DNA from: Ignavibacteria bacterium
Lineage (GTDB): Bacteria; Bacteroidota; Ignavibacteria; Kapaibacteriales; UBA4661
Direction of reading: 5' to 3'
Length of the DNA: 64,000 nucleotides
Assembly: GCA_013298775.1 (NCBI GenBank)
Contig: JAAFIV010000020.1
Location: 1 to 64,000, forward strand
The notes below the pieces were generated by a model. That model was not told the DNA's origin. It made no database searches and saw nothing but the letters and a program-made list of their open reading frames with translations. The position numbers and the translations under genes are program-made. Below are positions 8,612-17,809 of the stretch, piece by piece. Numbering within the stretch: position 1 is the first letter of the stretch; each line of letters starts with the position of its first letter.

Positions 8612-9793
8612 TTACCCTCGCATTGGCAATCGAATCGTGAATGTGGAACCCTGTCCCACCGCGCTTTCTACGCTGATTGCGCCGCCGTGCAGTTCCACAA
8701 TCTGCTTTGCAATCGCCAGACCAAGTCCCGTACCGCGTATTTCCTTGCCTTCGTGGTCGCGTTGCTTTGCACGAAAGAATTTTTCAAAAAGACGAGATAT
8801 ATCATGTTCAGGAATACCAACGCCTGTATCGCGCACCATGACGCGTAATTCCCCGCTTTGCTCGTTGAACGCTGTTTCCACATCTACACGCCCATCTTTC
8901 GGTGTAAACTTGACGGCATTCGACAAAAGATTGACGAATACTTGCGTCATGCGGTCGTGGTCGAGCGCGAGAAAGCGCGTGGGAGCTTCGTATTTCCGCT
9001 CAAGCGTGATATTTTTCGAGGATGCTTCTGGTGCAATGATATGGAGCGCGTAGTCCAAAAGCCCGTTCACATCTAGGTTTTGCGTGATGAGCGTTGTTTT
9101 GCCGCTTTCAATGCGCGAAATATCCAGCAAATCCTCCACAAGCCGCTCCAAACGCCGTCCGTCGTCTAAAATAATGGTGAGAAATTGCTGCGTTTTTTCT
9201 GGAGCAATCTGCGGCGAGCGCAAGAGCGTTTGCGCAAAACCAATGATGGACGCAAGCGGTGTGCGAAGTTCGTGCGATACCTGCGAGACAAATTCATTTT
9301 TCATTTCGTTGAGCTTTTGCCACGTGTCGGCGTATTGTCGCTCGCGGTCGCGTTCAAATTCAAGGCGTTTGAGGTTTGTAATATCGCGTCCTTCGACCAC
9401 GAAAAAATCAATATCACCATGCTCGCCAAAAACGGGTTTGATGGAAAGGTCAATTACCGAACTCGCGCCTTCGAGATTCCGCATTTCGCTCGTGTAGCGA
9501 ACAAACTCCCCGCCAGAAGCCCGATAAATACTTGTCTTGAGCTTATTCCGCGCTGCTTCATCTGCCCAGCAATCAAGCTCCCAGAGCGCATTTCCAATAG
9601 CTTCGCGGGCGTGAATGCCTGTGATATTCGTAGCGGCTTGGTTCATTTCCAGCATGATACCGTCCATATCCACTAAGAACATGAATTGGAAGGTGTTATG
9701 GAAAATAGCTTGAAATCGTTTACGGAGGTCGGTTTCAGAAAGAGCAGCAGACGAAGATGAGGATTGATGAGGGTTTGCGGGAGATTGCGCCAT
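8612..9793 (-). CDS. PAS-domain sensor histidine kinase
   Basis: This 393-residue kinase has no membrane segment visible, so it is probably cytoplasmic. A PAS domain (about 25-145, FQAIFHNTFQFMFLVDMDG) is followed by a short helical linker, a HisKA domain with phosphorylated His174 in VSHELRTP, and a HATPase domain with an N-box (NLLSNAVKFTP), G1 DTGVGIP and G2 GTGLGLAIAKQIVELHGG. The ATG at 9793 is preferred; the frame extends 24 nt further to a TTG. No response regulator is adjacent, so it is an orphan kinase. Its first codon lies 45 bp from a MITE-like insertion, which therefore probably separates or alters its promoter. The PAS ligand is unknown. Confidence 0.9.
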   Translation of the reverse strand: MAQSPANPHQSSSSSAALSETDLRKRFQAIFHNTFQFMFLVDMDGIMLEMNQAATNITGIHAREAIGNALWELDCWADEAARNKLKTSIYRASGGEFVRYTSEMRNLEGASSVIDLSIKPVFGEHGDIDFFVVEGRDITNLKRLEFERDRERQYADTWQKLNEMKNEFVSQVSHELRTPLASIIGFAQTLLRSPQIAPEKTQQFLTIILDDGRRLERLVEDLLDISRIESGKTTLITQNLDVNGLLDYALHIIAPEASSKNITLERKYEAPTRFLALDHDRMTQVFVNLLSNAVKFTPKDGRVDVETAFNEQSGELRVMVRDTGVGIPEHDISRLFEKFFRAKQRDHEGKEIRGTGLGLAIAKQIVELHGGAISVESAVGQGSTFTIRLPMRG

Positions 9794-9837
9794 TGCGGTA
9801 CAAAGAAAGCAGTACAAAGAAAAAGGAAGCTAATAAA

Positions 9838-9990
9838 TCCACCTTACGCAGAAGCCCCTCACCCAACCCTCACCCAACCCTCTCCCAGAGGGAGAGGGCT
9901 TCAGAGCTAGTCTCCAGTAACCCTCGCCCTTTGGGAGAGGGTCTCGCGTAGCGAGGGGTGAGGGCAGAGCTAGAGTTTGCGTAAGGTGAG
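9838..9990. mobile_element. MITE-like element, copy 2
   Basis: This 153-bp copy has ends TCCACCTTACGCA and TGCGTAAGGTGAG. The left end has one mismatch to the consensus. Direct repeats TAATAAA flank it at 9831-9837 and 9991-9997. It lies in the promoter region of the PAS kinase and downstream of the SDR gene. Confidence 0.85.
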
Positions 9991-10004
9991 TAATAAAAAC
10001 AAAA

Positions 10005-10033
10005 GTGAGACCCTCAAACATTGAGAGCCTCAC
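10005..10033. terminator. GTGAG-type hairpin (family C) downstream of the SDR gene
   Basis: GTGAGACCCTCA and TGAGAGCCTCAC pair with one mismatch around a short AACAT loop, 31 bp past the SDR stop codon on the minus strand. The same hairpin recurs at many gene ends here; a terminator role is inferred. Confidence 0.55.
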
Positions 10034-10064
10034 AAAAAATCTTTTCGAGAAAGGGCGTATATGC

Positions 10065-10922
10065 TTACTTTTTCGGGCGCATTGCATTAAACATATCTTT
10101 CAAGGTTTTGCGCTCAAAATTGGTAACAAAAAGGTTGAACTCGCCACCCGACAAGCGTTCGCCACCGTCGATGGTGACGCATTCGCCCGTCATGTACGCC
10201 GACATATCCGACATGAGGAAGGTAGCGAGATTTGCCAATTCTTCATGCTTGCCAACCCGCCCCAATGCTACTTTCTTGAGGTATGCTTCTTGAATTTCCT
10301 TCGTCGGCAAAAGACGCGACCACGCGCCTTCGGTTGGGAATGGTCCTGGAGCGATAGAGTTTACGCGGATGCCGTAGGTTCCCCATTCGTAAGCGAGGGT
10401 GGTGGTCATTGCGTACACGCCCGCTTTTGCGCAGGCTGAAGGCAGCACGAATGCTGAACCCGTTTCGGTGTAGGTGGTTACAATGTTCAAAATCGAACCC
10501 TGCCGACCACTATCAATCAGGTAATTGCCAAAGTGCTGAGTACAATTAAACGTGCCATGCAAAACAATGTCCACCACAGATTTGAAGCCATTCGGGCTGA
10601 TACTTTCCGATGGCGCGAGGAAATTTCCCGCCGCATTATTCAGCAAGCCTTCCAAGCTGCCAAATTCCTCCACAAGCCGCTTCATCATTACGCCAACGGC
10701 ATCGAAATCGCGCACATCCACAGCGTGGGTGAGGACTTTCACGCCCGGCTGCGCAACTGCCTGTATTTCTGCAGCTGCCGACTTCAATTTATCTTCGGTG
10801 CGCCCGCAAATAGCCACATTCGCGCCAACGGAGGCAAAACCTTTTGCCATCGAAAGCCCTAAGCCGCTTCCGCCGCCAGTGACGAGTATTGATTTTCCTG
10901 TAAGTGTATCGGGAGTAAACAT
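10065..10922 (-). CDS. SDR oxidoreductase of the 2,4-dienoyl-CoA reductase type
   Basis: The 285-residue Rossmann protein has the NADP(H) loop TGGGSGLG (15-22) and NNAAG (95-99). Instead of the classical YxxxK catalytic pair it shows Ser162-x3-Lys166 (SACAKAG). Loss of that Tyr is characteristic of the DECR/peroxisomal 2,4-dienoyl-CoA reductase subfamily, which reduces dienoyl-CoA during oxidation of unsaturated fatty acids. The APGPFPTEGAW segment after the active site also fits this group. A clear Shine-Dalgarno (GGAAGGA, about 8 nt upstream) supports the ATG. Proline dehydrogenase follows upstream on the same strand about 190 bp away. The specific acyl substrate is inferred from the subfamily. 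Confidence 0.85.
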   Translation of the reverse strand: MFTPDTLTGKSILVTGGGSGLGLSMAKGFASVGANVAICGRTEDKLKSAAAEIQAVAQPGVKVLTHAVDVRDFDAVGVMMKRLVEEFGSLEGLLNNAAGNFLAPSESISPNGFKSVVDIVLHGTFNCTQHFGNYLIDSGRQGSILNIVTTYTETGSAFVLPSACAKAGVYAMTTTLAYEWGTYGIRVNSIAPGPFPTEGAWSRLLPTKEIQEAYLKKVALGRVGKHEELANLATFLMSDMSAYMTGECVTIDGGERLSGGEFNLFVTNFERKTLKDMFNAMRPKK

Positions 10923-11020
10923 GTATAAATCCTTCCTGAACGGTAATAATGAAGTGAAATAGTGAGTCGTTTTTTGGGGAACCCAGACTTTCGCATAAAT
11001 ACGAGTAGTCCGTTTTCATA

Positions 11021-11092
11021 GGCACAGACAAGAGTGTCTGTGCTACCGAAGCCAGTATTTACCAGTAGCGCGTAATACTCCTGTCTGCGCCA
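11021..11092. repeat. Family A repeat between SDR and proline dehydrogenase
   Basis: GGCACAGACAAGAGTGTCTG is followed by GCTACCGAAGCCAGTATTTA and a degraded second arm ending CTGTCTGCGCC. The CGAAGCCAGTATT spacer also appears at 17740 (inverted) and at 37335. Confidence 0.75.
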
Positions 11093-11114
11093 TGTGCGAA
11101 AGTCCTCAAGAACC

Positions 11115-12014
11115 TTATCTTCCTCCTGTAAACATCGCCCTCACAATATGCCCCGCCACTTCGGGATTTTCCTTCAAACGCCGCACCGAATAGCCGTACC
11201 AATCATGCCCAAACGGCACGTAAATACGCATGTGGTGTCCAGCTTTGATGAGCGCGTCGCGCTTTTGCTCGCGCACGCCTAGGAGCATTTGAAACTCGTA
11301 GCGGTCAGGTTTTACGCCGCGTTTGGCGATTTCTTCTTGGGCAAAATCCAACAAAACGTCGTCGTGTGTGGCAATGCCAACATACATATCTTTATCAAAC
11401 ATCAAGCGCAGGAGTTTTTTGTAATTTTCTTGCACCTCATCACGTCCTTGAAACGCGATATTGCTTGGCTCAATGTAAATACCCTTGCAAAGCCGCACCG
11501 ACGCACCGAGTTTGGAAAGGTCGTTGATGTCGTCCTCGCTACGGCGCATGTATGCTTGAATTACCACGCCCGTATTCGACAAACCCTCGCTGCGAAGGCG
11601 TTTGTAGAGGTCAATTGTTTTCGTGGTGTACGGCGAATTTTCCATATCCAATCGCACAAAACGCTTGATTTCATGCGCTTTCTTGACAAGTGCCGCTACA
11701 TTTTTATAGCAAAATTCATCCTCAATATCCAAGCCAAGCGATGTGAGTTTCACCGACAAACCGCTCTGTATGTTCGTTTCACCAATCGCGGTGAGAACAT
11801 TCGAGGACATTTGCGCTTCCTGCTCGGCTTGACTGCGTGAGGAAACAAACTCGCCTAGCACGTCAATCGTGGCTTTGGCGTTGTGCGCATTCAGTTTGCG
11901 CGTGGTGTTTACGGCATCTTGAATAGTTTCTCCAGCAATATATCGGCTAGAAACCGCACGAACAATGGGTTTCGGCACAATCGGCAAGGCTTTTGCCACG
12001 AGTTGATTGAACAT
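11115..12014 (-). CDS. Proline dehydrogenase (monofunctional PRODH)
   Basis: This FAD enzyme oxidises proline to pyrroline-5-carboxylate, the first step of proline breakdown, feeding electrons to the quinone pool. The 299-residue length fits the stand-alone PRODH of Gram-positive, Deinococcus and FCB bacteria, not the PutA fusion. Conserved barrel motifs are visible: SVKLTSLG (87-94), VRLDMEN (120-126), VIQAYMRR (151-158), VRLCKGIY (173-180), EFQMLLGVR (240-248) and the substrate-binding YSVRRLKENP (275-284). A strong Shine-Dalgarno (AGGAG, 7 nt upstream) fixes the ATG. No pyrroline-5-carboxylate dehydrogenase lies nearby. Confidence 0.95.
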   Translation of the reverse strand: MFNQLVAKALPIVPKPIVRAVSSRYIAGETIQDAVNTTRKLNAHNAKATIDVLGEFVSSRSQAEQEAQMSSNVLTAIGETNIQSGLSVKLTSLGLDIEDEFCYKNVAALVKKAHEIKRFVRLDMENSPYTTKTIDLYKRLRSEGLSNTGVVIQAYMRRSEDDINDLSKLGASVRLCKGIYIEPSNIAFQGRDEVQENYKKLLRLMFDKDMYVGIATHDDVLLDFAQEEIAKRGVKPDRYEFQMLLGVREQKRDALIKAGHHMRIYVPFGHDWYGYSVRRLKENPEVAGHIVRAMFTGGR

Positions 12015-12100
12015 AGAAAACTCCTGAAAGCAAAAAGTGAGGGAGAACGGTGATGAAAAAAGAACAACAAAAACATCTTCTACGGCGCATACAATCTGGT

Positions 12101-13027
12101 TTATCGCACATCATCAATAGCTTTTTGCAAGACTGTTTCCAGAGCGTGGTGCTGCTCTTTGGTAATAAACCCTTGCGAACACGCAAAATCTGCCGTTGCG
12201 AGAGCATACAAGCAATAAGGGCGAATCATAGAATTGCCTGTCGCGCTTGTGCGGAGGCTGTCTATATGGTGCTGTACTGTTGCAACATCGCCTCGCGAGA
12301 CGGGTCCAGTGAGTGGATATTTTGTGCCTGTTTGCTTCAAGCCCGCAAGCGAATTTTCAAGGGATTTATGAAGAATTTGCGGCAAAAATAGTTCAGGAGA
12401 AATGCCCGCTTCCCGCGCTGCTTGGGCTGCGTAGCCGACAAGGACGCTCATGTAATTCGAGGCAAAAACCGCCGAAGCGTGGTACAAGGGCTTATTGTCA
12501 ATCGTCTCCGGAGAGAGAGTGTTCATGCGCCCGCCAAGCGTTTGCACCATTTCCTGTGCAACCTGCTCGGAAATAGTGCGGAATGGCTCATCGGGTGGCA
12601 ATTCCACGCCCCATGCAATATCCTTGAAATTTTTTGCCGTTGCCACACCAAAGGTCTGGTACGGGTGCGCACCAATTGTAAATGCGCCCTGTGCCTCGCA
12701 CGCCGCCAGCACCGACCGCGTTTTCACGCCAGAACAATGCACAATCATTTTATCCGAAAGAGTTTTCCCAAATTTCTCGACAAGCTGCGTAGCGACTTCT
12801 TCTAAAGCTGTATCGGAGACGGCAAGAATAAGCGTTTGAGGGAGTGCAGGGATGGCTTGAAGGGAAGAGTACATCGGCAAGGATGGAGAAAGCAGGAATT
12901 TCGCGGCGTTGCGGTGTTCCGCGCCTCTGTTCATCGTCCACGCCAAGCGTCCTTGCGCGGAGAGGCTCACCGCAATTGATAGTCCCAGCTTACCAAGACC
13001 AATCACGCCGAAAGATTGCATACTCAT
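12101..13027 (-). CDS. Rossmann-fold plus DUF2520 protein
   Basis: The 308-residue protein has an N-terminal NAD(P)-binding Rossmann fold (VIGLGKLG at 8-15) like F420-dependent NADP reductases and pyrroline-5-carboxylate reductase. A helical C-terminal DUF2520 domain (about 140-300, with NKPLYHASAVFASNY) follows. This two-domain family is widespread in bacteria but has no established reaction that I can name. AAGGA lies 7 nt ahead of the ATG at 13027; a second ATG two codons later is possible. It is upstream of proline dehydrogenase on the same strand (86 bp apart). Co-transcription is plausible, and a link to proline metabolism is only a guess. Confidence 0.8.
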   Translation of the reverse strand: MSMQSFGVIGLGKLGLSIAVSLSAQGRLAWTMNRGAEHRNAAKFLLSPSLPMYSSLQAIPALPQTLILAVSDTALEEVATQLVEKFGKTLSDKMIVHCSGVKTRSVLAACEAQGAFTIGAHPYQTFGVATAKNFKDIAWGVELPPDEPFRTISEQVAQEMVQTLGGRMNTLSPETIDNKPLYHASAVFASNYMSVLVGYAAQAAREAGISPELFLPQILHKSLENSLAGLKQTGTKYPLTGPVSRGDVATVQHHIDSLRTSATGNSMIRPYCLYALATADFACSQGFITKEQHHALETVLQKAIDDVR

Positions 13028-13080
13028 ACGGTGTTCCTTATCAAATCAAAATAATGTGAAAATGCTGTTTGCAGATTTTT

Positions 13081-13312
13081 CACAGACAAGAGTGTCTGTG
13101 ATCTTTGTACACGACAAAACTTCTTCAGCAGTGGCACAGACATTCTTGTCTGTGAGTGCTGGTGCGGGATTCAGGCGAGAAACACAGATAGAAAGTCTCA
13201 AGCCACTGAAGCCTGATTCTACGAGCTTTTCAGAGGTTTTGTCGTGTACAAAGGTCTGTGCTACCAAAGCCAGTATTTATGAGGTAGCGCAGACACTCTT
13301 GTCTGCGCTACA
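13081..13312. repeat. Composite of nested family A repeats
   Basis: Four family A arms lie within 230 bp. The middle two are enclosed by inverted arms reading CTTTGTACACGACAAAACTT and its complement with a gap. The same TTTTGTCGTGTACAAAG junction appears near 7920, so this longer unit is itself dispersed. No gene is supported in the gap 13028-13492. Confidence 0.75.
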
Positions 13313-13337
13313 AAACGCTCAAAATTTTCGTAAGTAA

Positions 13338-13480
13338 TTCACCTTACGCATACCACCTTCACCCAACCCTCTCCCAGAGGGAGAGGGCTTCAGACCTAGT
13401 TCTCATCAACCCTCACCCTCTGGGAGAGGGTCTCGCGCAGCGAGGGGTGAGGGCAAATATGAGGTTATGTGTAAGGTGAG
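13338..13480. mobile_element. MITE-like element, copy 3
   Basis: This 143-bp copy has ends TTCACCTTACGCA and TGTGTAAGGTGAG. Direct repeats TAAGTAA flank it at 13331-13337 and 13481-13487. It lies 12 bp beyond the stop codon of ruvB. Confidence 0.85.
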
Positions 13481-13492
13481 TAAGTAAACTTC

Positions 13493-14569
13493 CTAAACCA
13501 TTCCAAAAAGCGTTTCCGCCTTACCGCTCTGGCTAATATGAAAATGCTTGTACGCAAGCTCCGTAGCTTCGCGCCCGCGTGGTGTACGATTCAAAAAACC
13601 TTGTTGAATGAGAAACGGCTCATACACTTCCTCAATCGTACCAGATTCCTCGCCAACCGCCACCGCCACAGTATTCAAGCCGACGGGACCGCCATTAAAT
13701 TTCATCATAATTGTTTGCATGATGCGCTTGTCCATTTCGTCCAAGCCGTATTCATCTACTTCGAGCGCGGCAAGAGCAATATTCGCAATTTCTTGGGTAA
13801 TCGTACCATCGCCCTTGATATCAGCAAAATCGCGGGTTCTGCGGAGCAAACGATTCGCAATACGTGGCGTTCCCCGCGAGCGACGCGCAATTTCCATCGC
13901 GCCACCATCTTCAATCGGCGAAGCGAGAATTCCCGCCGAGCGGCGCACAACTTGGAAAAGTTCTTGGGCTGAATAATAATCCAAACGGCTGATAACACCA
14001 AACCGCGAGCGCAAGGGAGCCGTCAGCAAACCCGCACGAGTAGTTGCTCCGACGAGCGTAAAGCGCGGCAACGACAGCTTCACTGAGCGAGCCGACGGAC
14101 CAGAATCAATCATAATATCCAGCGAATAATCTTCCATTGCCGAATATAAATACTCTTCCACAACCGGCGACAAACGGTGGATTTCATCAATAAATAAAAT
14201 ATCGCCTTCATCAAGATTGGTCAGCAAACCCGCCAAATCGCCCGGCTTCTCCAGCACTGGACCAGATGTTACCTTAATATCCGATGCCATTTCCCGCGCA
14301 ATAATATGGCTCAGTGTCGTTTTTCCTAAGCCCGGCGGACCCGTCAAAAGCACGTGGTCGAGAGCTTCTGCACGCTTCCGAGCGGCGGCAATAAAGATTT
14401 TCAAATTACTAATAATTTTCTCTTGTCCAACAAACTCATCAAACCCCGATGGGCGCAAGGCAAGCTCAATATCATCCTCGCTGCCATGCTCGGTAGCAAG
14501 CACTTCCGCACGTGCAGGGATGCGTTGGGGAAGCTCACTAGGAAGGACAACATTTTTTTTTGAAGCCAT
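13493..14569 (-). CDS. ruvB: Holliday-junction branch-migration helicase RuvB
   Basis: RuvB is the AAA+ hexameric motor that drives branch migration with RuvA. The 358-residue product carries Walker A GPPGLGKT (77-84), Walker B with DEIHR (128-132), sensor I (GATTRAG) and the C-terminal winged-helix domain ending in the conserved NRTPRGR. The ATG at 14569 ([10 protein letters not shown]) is chosen; a longer frame starting at a non-ATG codon adds 40 hydrophobic residues absent from the family. No Shine-Dalgarno is visible. truA lies upstream on the same strand, about 200 bp away. A MITE copy sits just past the stop. Confidence 0.96.
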   Translation of the reverse strand: MASKKNVVLPSELPQRIPARAEVLATEHGSEDDIELALRPSGFDEFVGQEKIISNLKIFIAAARKRAEALDHVLLTGPPGLGKTTLSHIIAREMASDIKVTSGPVLEKPGDLAGLLTNLDEGDILFIDEIHRLSPVVEEYLYSAMEDYSLDIMIDSGPSARSVKLSLPRFTLVGATTRAGLLTAPLRSRFGVISRLDYYSAQELFQVVRRSAGILASPIEDGGAMEIARRSRGTPRIANRLLRRTRDFADIKGDGTITQEIANIALAALEVDEYGLDEMDKRIMQTIMMKFNGGPVGLNTVAVAVGEESGTIEEVYEPFLIQQGFLNRTPRGREATELAYKHFHISQSGKAETLFGMV

Positions 14570-14767
14570 TGCAAATACGATAATGATGGTTCGAGATTGT
14601 GAAACGGCGAAAAGATGCGCTTGCAACACAAACACACGATAAAAACAAACGGTAAAAAACTGAAGAACACGAAGATACGCCTTGCGCACTTTCTATGCAA
14701 ATATCCGCTACAAATATTCTCTGCAACCATCGCCTAAGAATTGCTCACACAGTTCATCGCCAATACC

Positions 14768-15547
14768 TTATTCAACCCGCATTGTTGCTTGCAATTCCGT
14801 TTGTAATTCATCGCCATCGTAATACACTTTTTCCAGAAACAAGCCCGAAGGCGGCGCGGTGAAAGTGGCGGGAATACCAGAACTGGTCTCAAAAAACTCA
14901 TGAACCTGCGCAATGGGCATATTTCCACGCCCAACTTCGACCATCACGCCCACAAGCTGGCGCACCATTTTCCAGAGGAAATGCGAACCGCGAACACGAA
15001 TAAGAATCAGGCTTCCAGCTTCCTCAAGACGTATTTCTTCAATTTTTGAAACGGTAGATTTCTCCTCTGGGTCGTCGCGGGTAAAAGAGCGGAAGTCGCG
15101 CAACCCAGTAAATATGCGGCTTGTAGAGCGCATTGCTTCGAGGTCGAGATAATCTTTCAGCCACCACACATGCTTCTTTGCAAAGGCACTCCGCCTGCGC
15201 GAGATTTGGTACAAGTATTGCCGCGAGACCGCATCAAATCGGGCGTGGAAGTTTTTCGGTGCTTTATCAATGTGACAAATGTGAATATCGGATGGTAATT
15301 CATCATTCAATTTTAGGCGTAAGATTTGCGGCGCAAGCATCGTTTGCACGTCCAAATGCGCCACCTGCCCCAGTGCGTGAACACCACTATCAGTGCGCCC
15401 TGAGCCGTATAATTCAAAATCCTTTGTCTTGCATACTGTTTCAACTGCCGACATGAGGTCGCCTTGCACGGTGCGGGCGTTTTTCTGTGCTTGCCAGCCG
15501 CTATACCGCGTTCCCTCGTACTCGATAGTGCATTTAAATCGTCCCAT
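14768..15547 (-). CDS. truA: tRNA pseudouridine synthase A
   Basis: TruA makes pseudouridine at positions 38-40 of the tRNA anticodon arm. The 259-residue product has the N-terminal strand CTIEYEGTRYSGWQAQ, the catalytic Asp53 in GRTDSGVHA (50-58), FHARFDAVSRQYLY and the C-terminal FLWKMVRQLVG. Length and start match the family. It is upstream of ruvB on the minus strand and may share a transcript with it. Confidence 0.96.
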   Translation of the reverse strand: MGRFKCTIEYEGTRYSGWQAQKNARTVQGDLMSAVETVCKTKDFELYGSGRTDSGVHALGQVAHLDVQTMLAPQILRLKLNDELPSDIHICHIDKAPKNFHARFDAVSRQYLYQISRRRSAFAKKHVWWLKDYLDLEAMRSTSRIFTGLRDFRSFTRDDPEEKSTVSKIEEIRLEEAGSLILIRVRGSHFLWKMVRQLVGVMVEVGRGNMPIAQVHEFFETSSGIPATFTAPPSGLFLEKVYYDGDELQTELQATMRVE

Positions 15548-15628
15548 GAATTGTTTTCTCTCTGGTGAATAGTGAGTTGAAGTTGAGATAAAACTTTGCG
15601 AACCTTACAAAACCTTGTTTCTTCGCTT

Positions 15629-15727
15629 GCCCTCACCCAACCCTCTCCCAGAGGGAGAGGGCTTCAGAAGCATTTGATTTTTTTGTCTTCGCTCCTTCTC
15701 CCTCTGGGAGAAGGCGGGGGATGAGGG
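15629..15727. repeat. Core palindrome of the MITE family without its ends
   Basis: CCCTCACCCAACCCTCTCCC and the matching CTCCCTCTGGGAGAAGG flank about 40 bp. The TCACCTTACGCA ends and direct repeats of the four complete copies are absent, so this is either a decayed copy or a separate sub-family. It lies in the 315-bp gap between truA and the barrel gene. Confidence 0.7.
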
Positions 15728-15862
15728 TAACAACGGGCAATTTCAATATAAACCTCAATAGTGAGGATACATTGAACAAAGAAGAAGGCTTGGAAAGCGC
15801 GACAAATCTTGCTATGTTGCTTTTCATACGGTTCACGTTCTCTCTTCTTTTATTTTTTTGCT

Positions 15863-16522
15863 ATGCGCTTATCGCTTCAACATCCGATAAAACCTTGCAT
15901 CTGGCTCATTCTCATGTGCCTCCATGTGCTTGTCCTCAATACCTTGACAAGCTACGCACAAGGCACCTACCCGATTCAACGCCCGAATGCAAACACGCCC
16001 AATACCACAGAAGGCTCACCAAATCGTGATTCCACGGTTGCATTGCCAGAAATTGCTCGCAATACAATCTTCATTGAAGGCTTAGGCAATGGTATCACGT
16101 ATTCGGTGAATGTGGAACGCTTGCTCACGCCAAACTGGTCTGTTCGTGCGGGTTTCGGGACATTTGCTCTTGATATTCGTGTTCCCTTTACCGACCTTGT
16201 TGCGCTGCGTGGCTCGTTTGTGAGCGTGCCGCTTACGACCAGTTATCTGCTGAATCTTGGTGGTAGCGCGAGTAATCTGGAGTTTGGGGTCGGTATCACG
16301 CCCATCTTTACCGTTGCCACACTGACCGCACCGATTGTGGGCAATGTTCCTGCTGCTTTCGCAACGGTGCTGGGTACAGGCGTTATTGGCTACCGATTGC
16401 AACCACTCTCTGGCGGCTTTAATTTTCGGATTGGGCTTACGCCAATTGCACTCCTTAGTCCCTTCTTTTTGCCATTACCATCGGTTGGAATCGGTCTTGG
16501 TTACACGTTTGGTGGGTTTTGA
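15863..16522 (+). CDS. Small outer-membrane beta-barrel-like protein
   Basis: The 219-residue product starts with an export signal (about 1-35, LILMCLHVLVLNTLTSYAQG) and a short polar linker. The remainder alternates amphipathic strands separated by Gly/Asn turns, ending LGYTFGGF with the terminal aromatic residue typical of outer-membrane barrels. The pattern NGITYSVNVERLLTPNWSVRAGFG is common in Bacteroidota small porin-like proteins. The ATG at 15863 is chosen because it gives a sensible signal peptide. It converges with rlmN with only 32 bp between stops. Function is unknown; barrel structure is inferred from pattern alone. Confidence 0.65.
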   Translation: MRLSLQHPIKPCIWLILMCLHVLVLNTLTSYAQGTYPIQRPNANTPNTTEGSPNRDSTVALPEIARNTIFIEGLGNGITYSVNVERLLTPNWSVRAGFGTFALDIRVPFTDLVALRGSFVSVPLTTSYLLNLGGSASNLEFGVGITPIFTVATLTAPIVGNVPAAFATVLGTGVIGYRLQPLSGGFNFRIGLTPIALLSPFFLPLPSVGIGLGYTFGGF

Positions 16523-16554
16523 AGAGCTTGATTTCAACGTACAACGAGCGAATC

Positions 16555-17661
16555 TTATTCTTTCGCCAGCGCGAGCTGCCCACATGCCGCGTGAATATCC
16601 TTGCCGCTCGAAGAGCGAATCATCACCGTAACATCCAGCTCACGCAAGCGGTGGATAAACGACTGAAACTGCGCATCGGATGTGGGTTTCAGGCTTTTTG
16701 CAATTCCCTCGGGATTGGTAAAATCAATCGGGTGAAAGGGAATCACATTTACTTTTGAGGGAAAACGCCGCGTAATGCGCTGCAAGCGGCGTGCGTCCTC
16801 GTCCGAATCGTTTACGCCTTCAAATAAAATGTACTCAAAGGTAATCGGGCTGCCCGTCTTGCGGTAGTAGTATTCAAGCGCATTTCCGAGCATTTGCAGA
16901 TTGTATTTTTTGTTAATCGGCATAAGCTCCGTGCGAAGTCCGTCGGTGGTGGCGTGCAGCGAGAGTGCGAGTTTTATTGGGCTATTTTCGTCTGCCATGC
17001 GCTTGATGCCTTCCACCAAACCCGATGTAGAAAGCGTAATTCTGCGCGGACCAAGCAACTGTGCGCTTTCGTGGGTGAAGATTTGCACCGCTTTCATCAC
17101 ATTGTCGTAATTCAGCATTGGCTCGCCCATGCCCATAAACACGAGGTTTGTGATGGGTTTTGTGGAGTATTGTTGCGCTGTGAGGAATTGGTCGAGAATT
17201 TCCCCTGTGGTCAGATTTCGCTTCAGCTTCAGCGATGCCGTTGCGCAAAATTGGCAGTTAAGCGGGCAGCCAACCTGTGTGGAAACGCAAATCGTGAGGC
17301 GTTTTGGTTCGCCGTTTTCCTCAACAATTTCGCTTGGAATCAGCACCGTTTCTATCTCGCGCCCATCCACCAAACGAAAGAGAAATTTCTTTGTTCCGTC
17401 GGTGGATTCTTGCAAGCGAACAAGCTCCAATGCGCGTAGCTGTGCGGTTTCGGTCAATTTCTCCCGCAAGGCGCGTGGAAGCTCGCTCATTGCTGCAAAT
17501 TCTGCCACACGCACCTCCGCATCGGCAGCGTACAAACGGCGAAATATCTGCTGTGCGCGGTAGCGTGGTTCGCCGATTTCACGGCAATATTCCGTCAGTT
17601 CTTCCGGCAATAAGCCCAGAAGTGGCTTCTTTTCTGTTATGAGCGTTGGTTGTGCTTTCAT
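16555..17661 (-). CDS. rlmN: 23S rRNA/tRNA adenine-C2 methyltransferase RlmN
   Basis: RlmN is a radical-SAM enzyme that methylates A2503 of 23S rRNA and A37 of some tRNAs. The 368-residue product has the cluster-binding motif CPLNCQFC (Cys132, 136, 139), GEPMLNYDNV for SAM binding, and the C-terminal Cys in DIHAACGQLA that takes part in methyl transfer. The N-terminal accessory domain (LLGLLPEELTEYCREIGEP RYRAQQIF) is intact. The ATG at 17661 fits the family. It is separated from the next upstream minus-strand gene by family A repeats. Confidence 0.96.
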   Translation of the reverse strand: MKAQPTLITEKKPLLGLLPEELTEYCREIGEPRYRAQQIFRRLYAADAEVRVAEFAAMSELPRALREKLTETAQLRALELVRLQESTDGTKKFLFRLVDGREIETVLIPSEIVEENGEPKRLTICVSTQVGCPLNCQFCATASLKLKRNLTTGEILDQFLTAQQYSTKPITNLVFMGMGEPMLNYDNVMKAVQIFTHESAQLLGPRRITLSTSGLVEGIKRMADENSPIKLALSLHATTDGLRTELMPINKKYNLQMLGNALEYYYRKTGSPITFEYILFEGVNDSDEDARRLQRITRRFPSKVNVIPFHPIDFTNPEGIAKSLKPTSDAQFQSFIHRLRELDVTVMIRSSSGKDIHAACGQLALAKE

Positions 17662-17704
17662 TTTACAAGACCTACTCGTCCGTCAAACAAATGTTTAGCG
17701 TCTT

Positions 17705-17782
17705 GTGGCGCAGACAAGAGTGTCTGCGCTACCCCAGATAAATACTGGCTTCGGTAGCACAGACACTCTTGTCTGTGCCTCT
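17705..17782. repeat. Family A element between the IcmF-like gene and rlmN
   Basis: GGCGCAGACAAGAGTGTCTG and CAGACACTCTTGTCTGTGCC face each other across a spacer with GATAAATACTGGCTTCGGTA. It starts 28 bp after the stop of the IcmF-like gene, where a mutase domain would be expected if that gene were full length. Confidence 0.85.
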
Positions 17783-17809
17783 TCAAATACATTTTACAGA
17801 CTGCTACTT

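Noticed and set aside
9757..10087. Frames encoding peptides of the 'PRPLGEGLA' and 'LSQRERASELV' kind (also near 3369-3650)
   Set aside because: They are translations of the MITE-like palindrome, occur in both orientations and have no independent coding support.
17662..17809. A frameshift separating the IcmF-like gene from a mutase domain
   Set aside because: The 148 bp downstream contain only a family A repeat and a short leader before rlmN; no mutase-like sequence appears in any frame.
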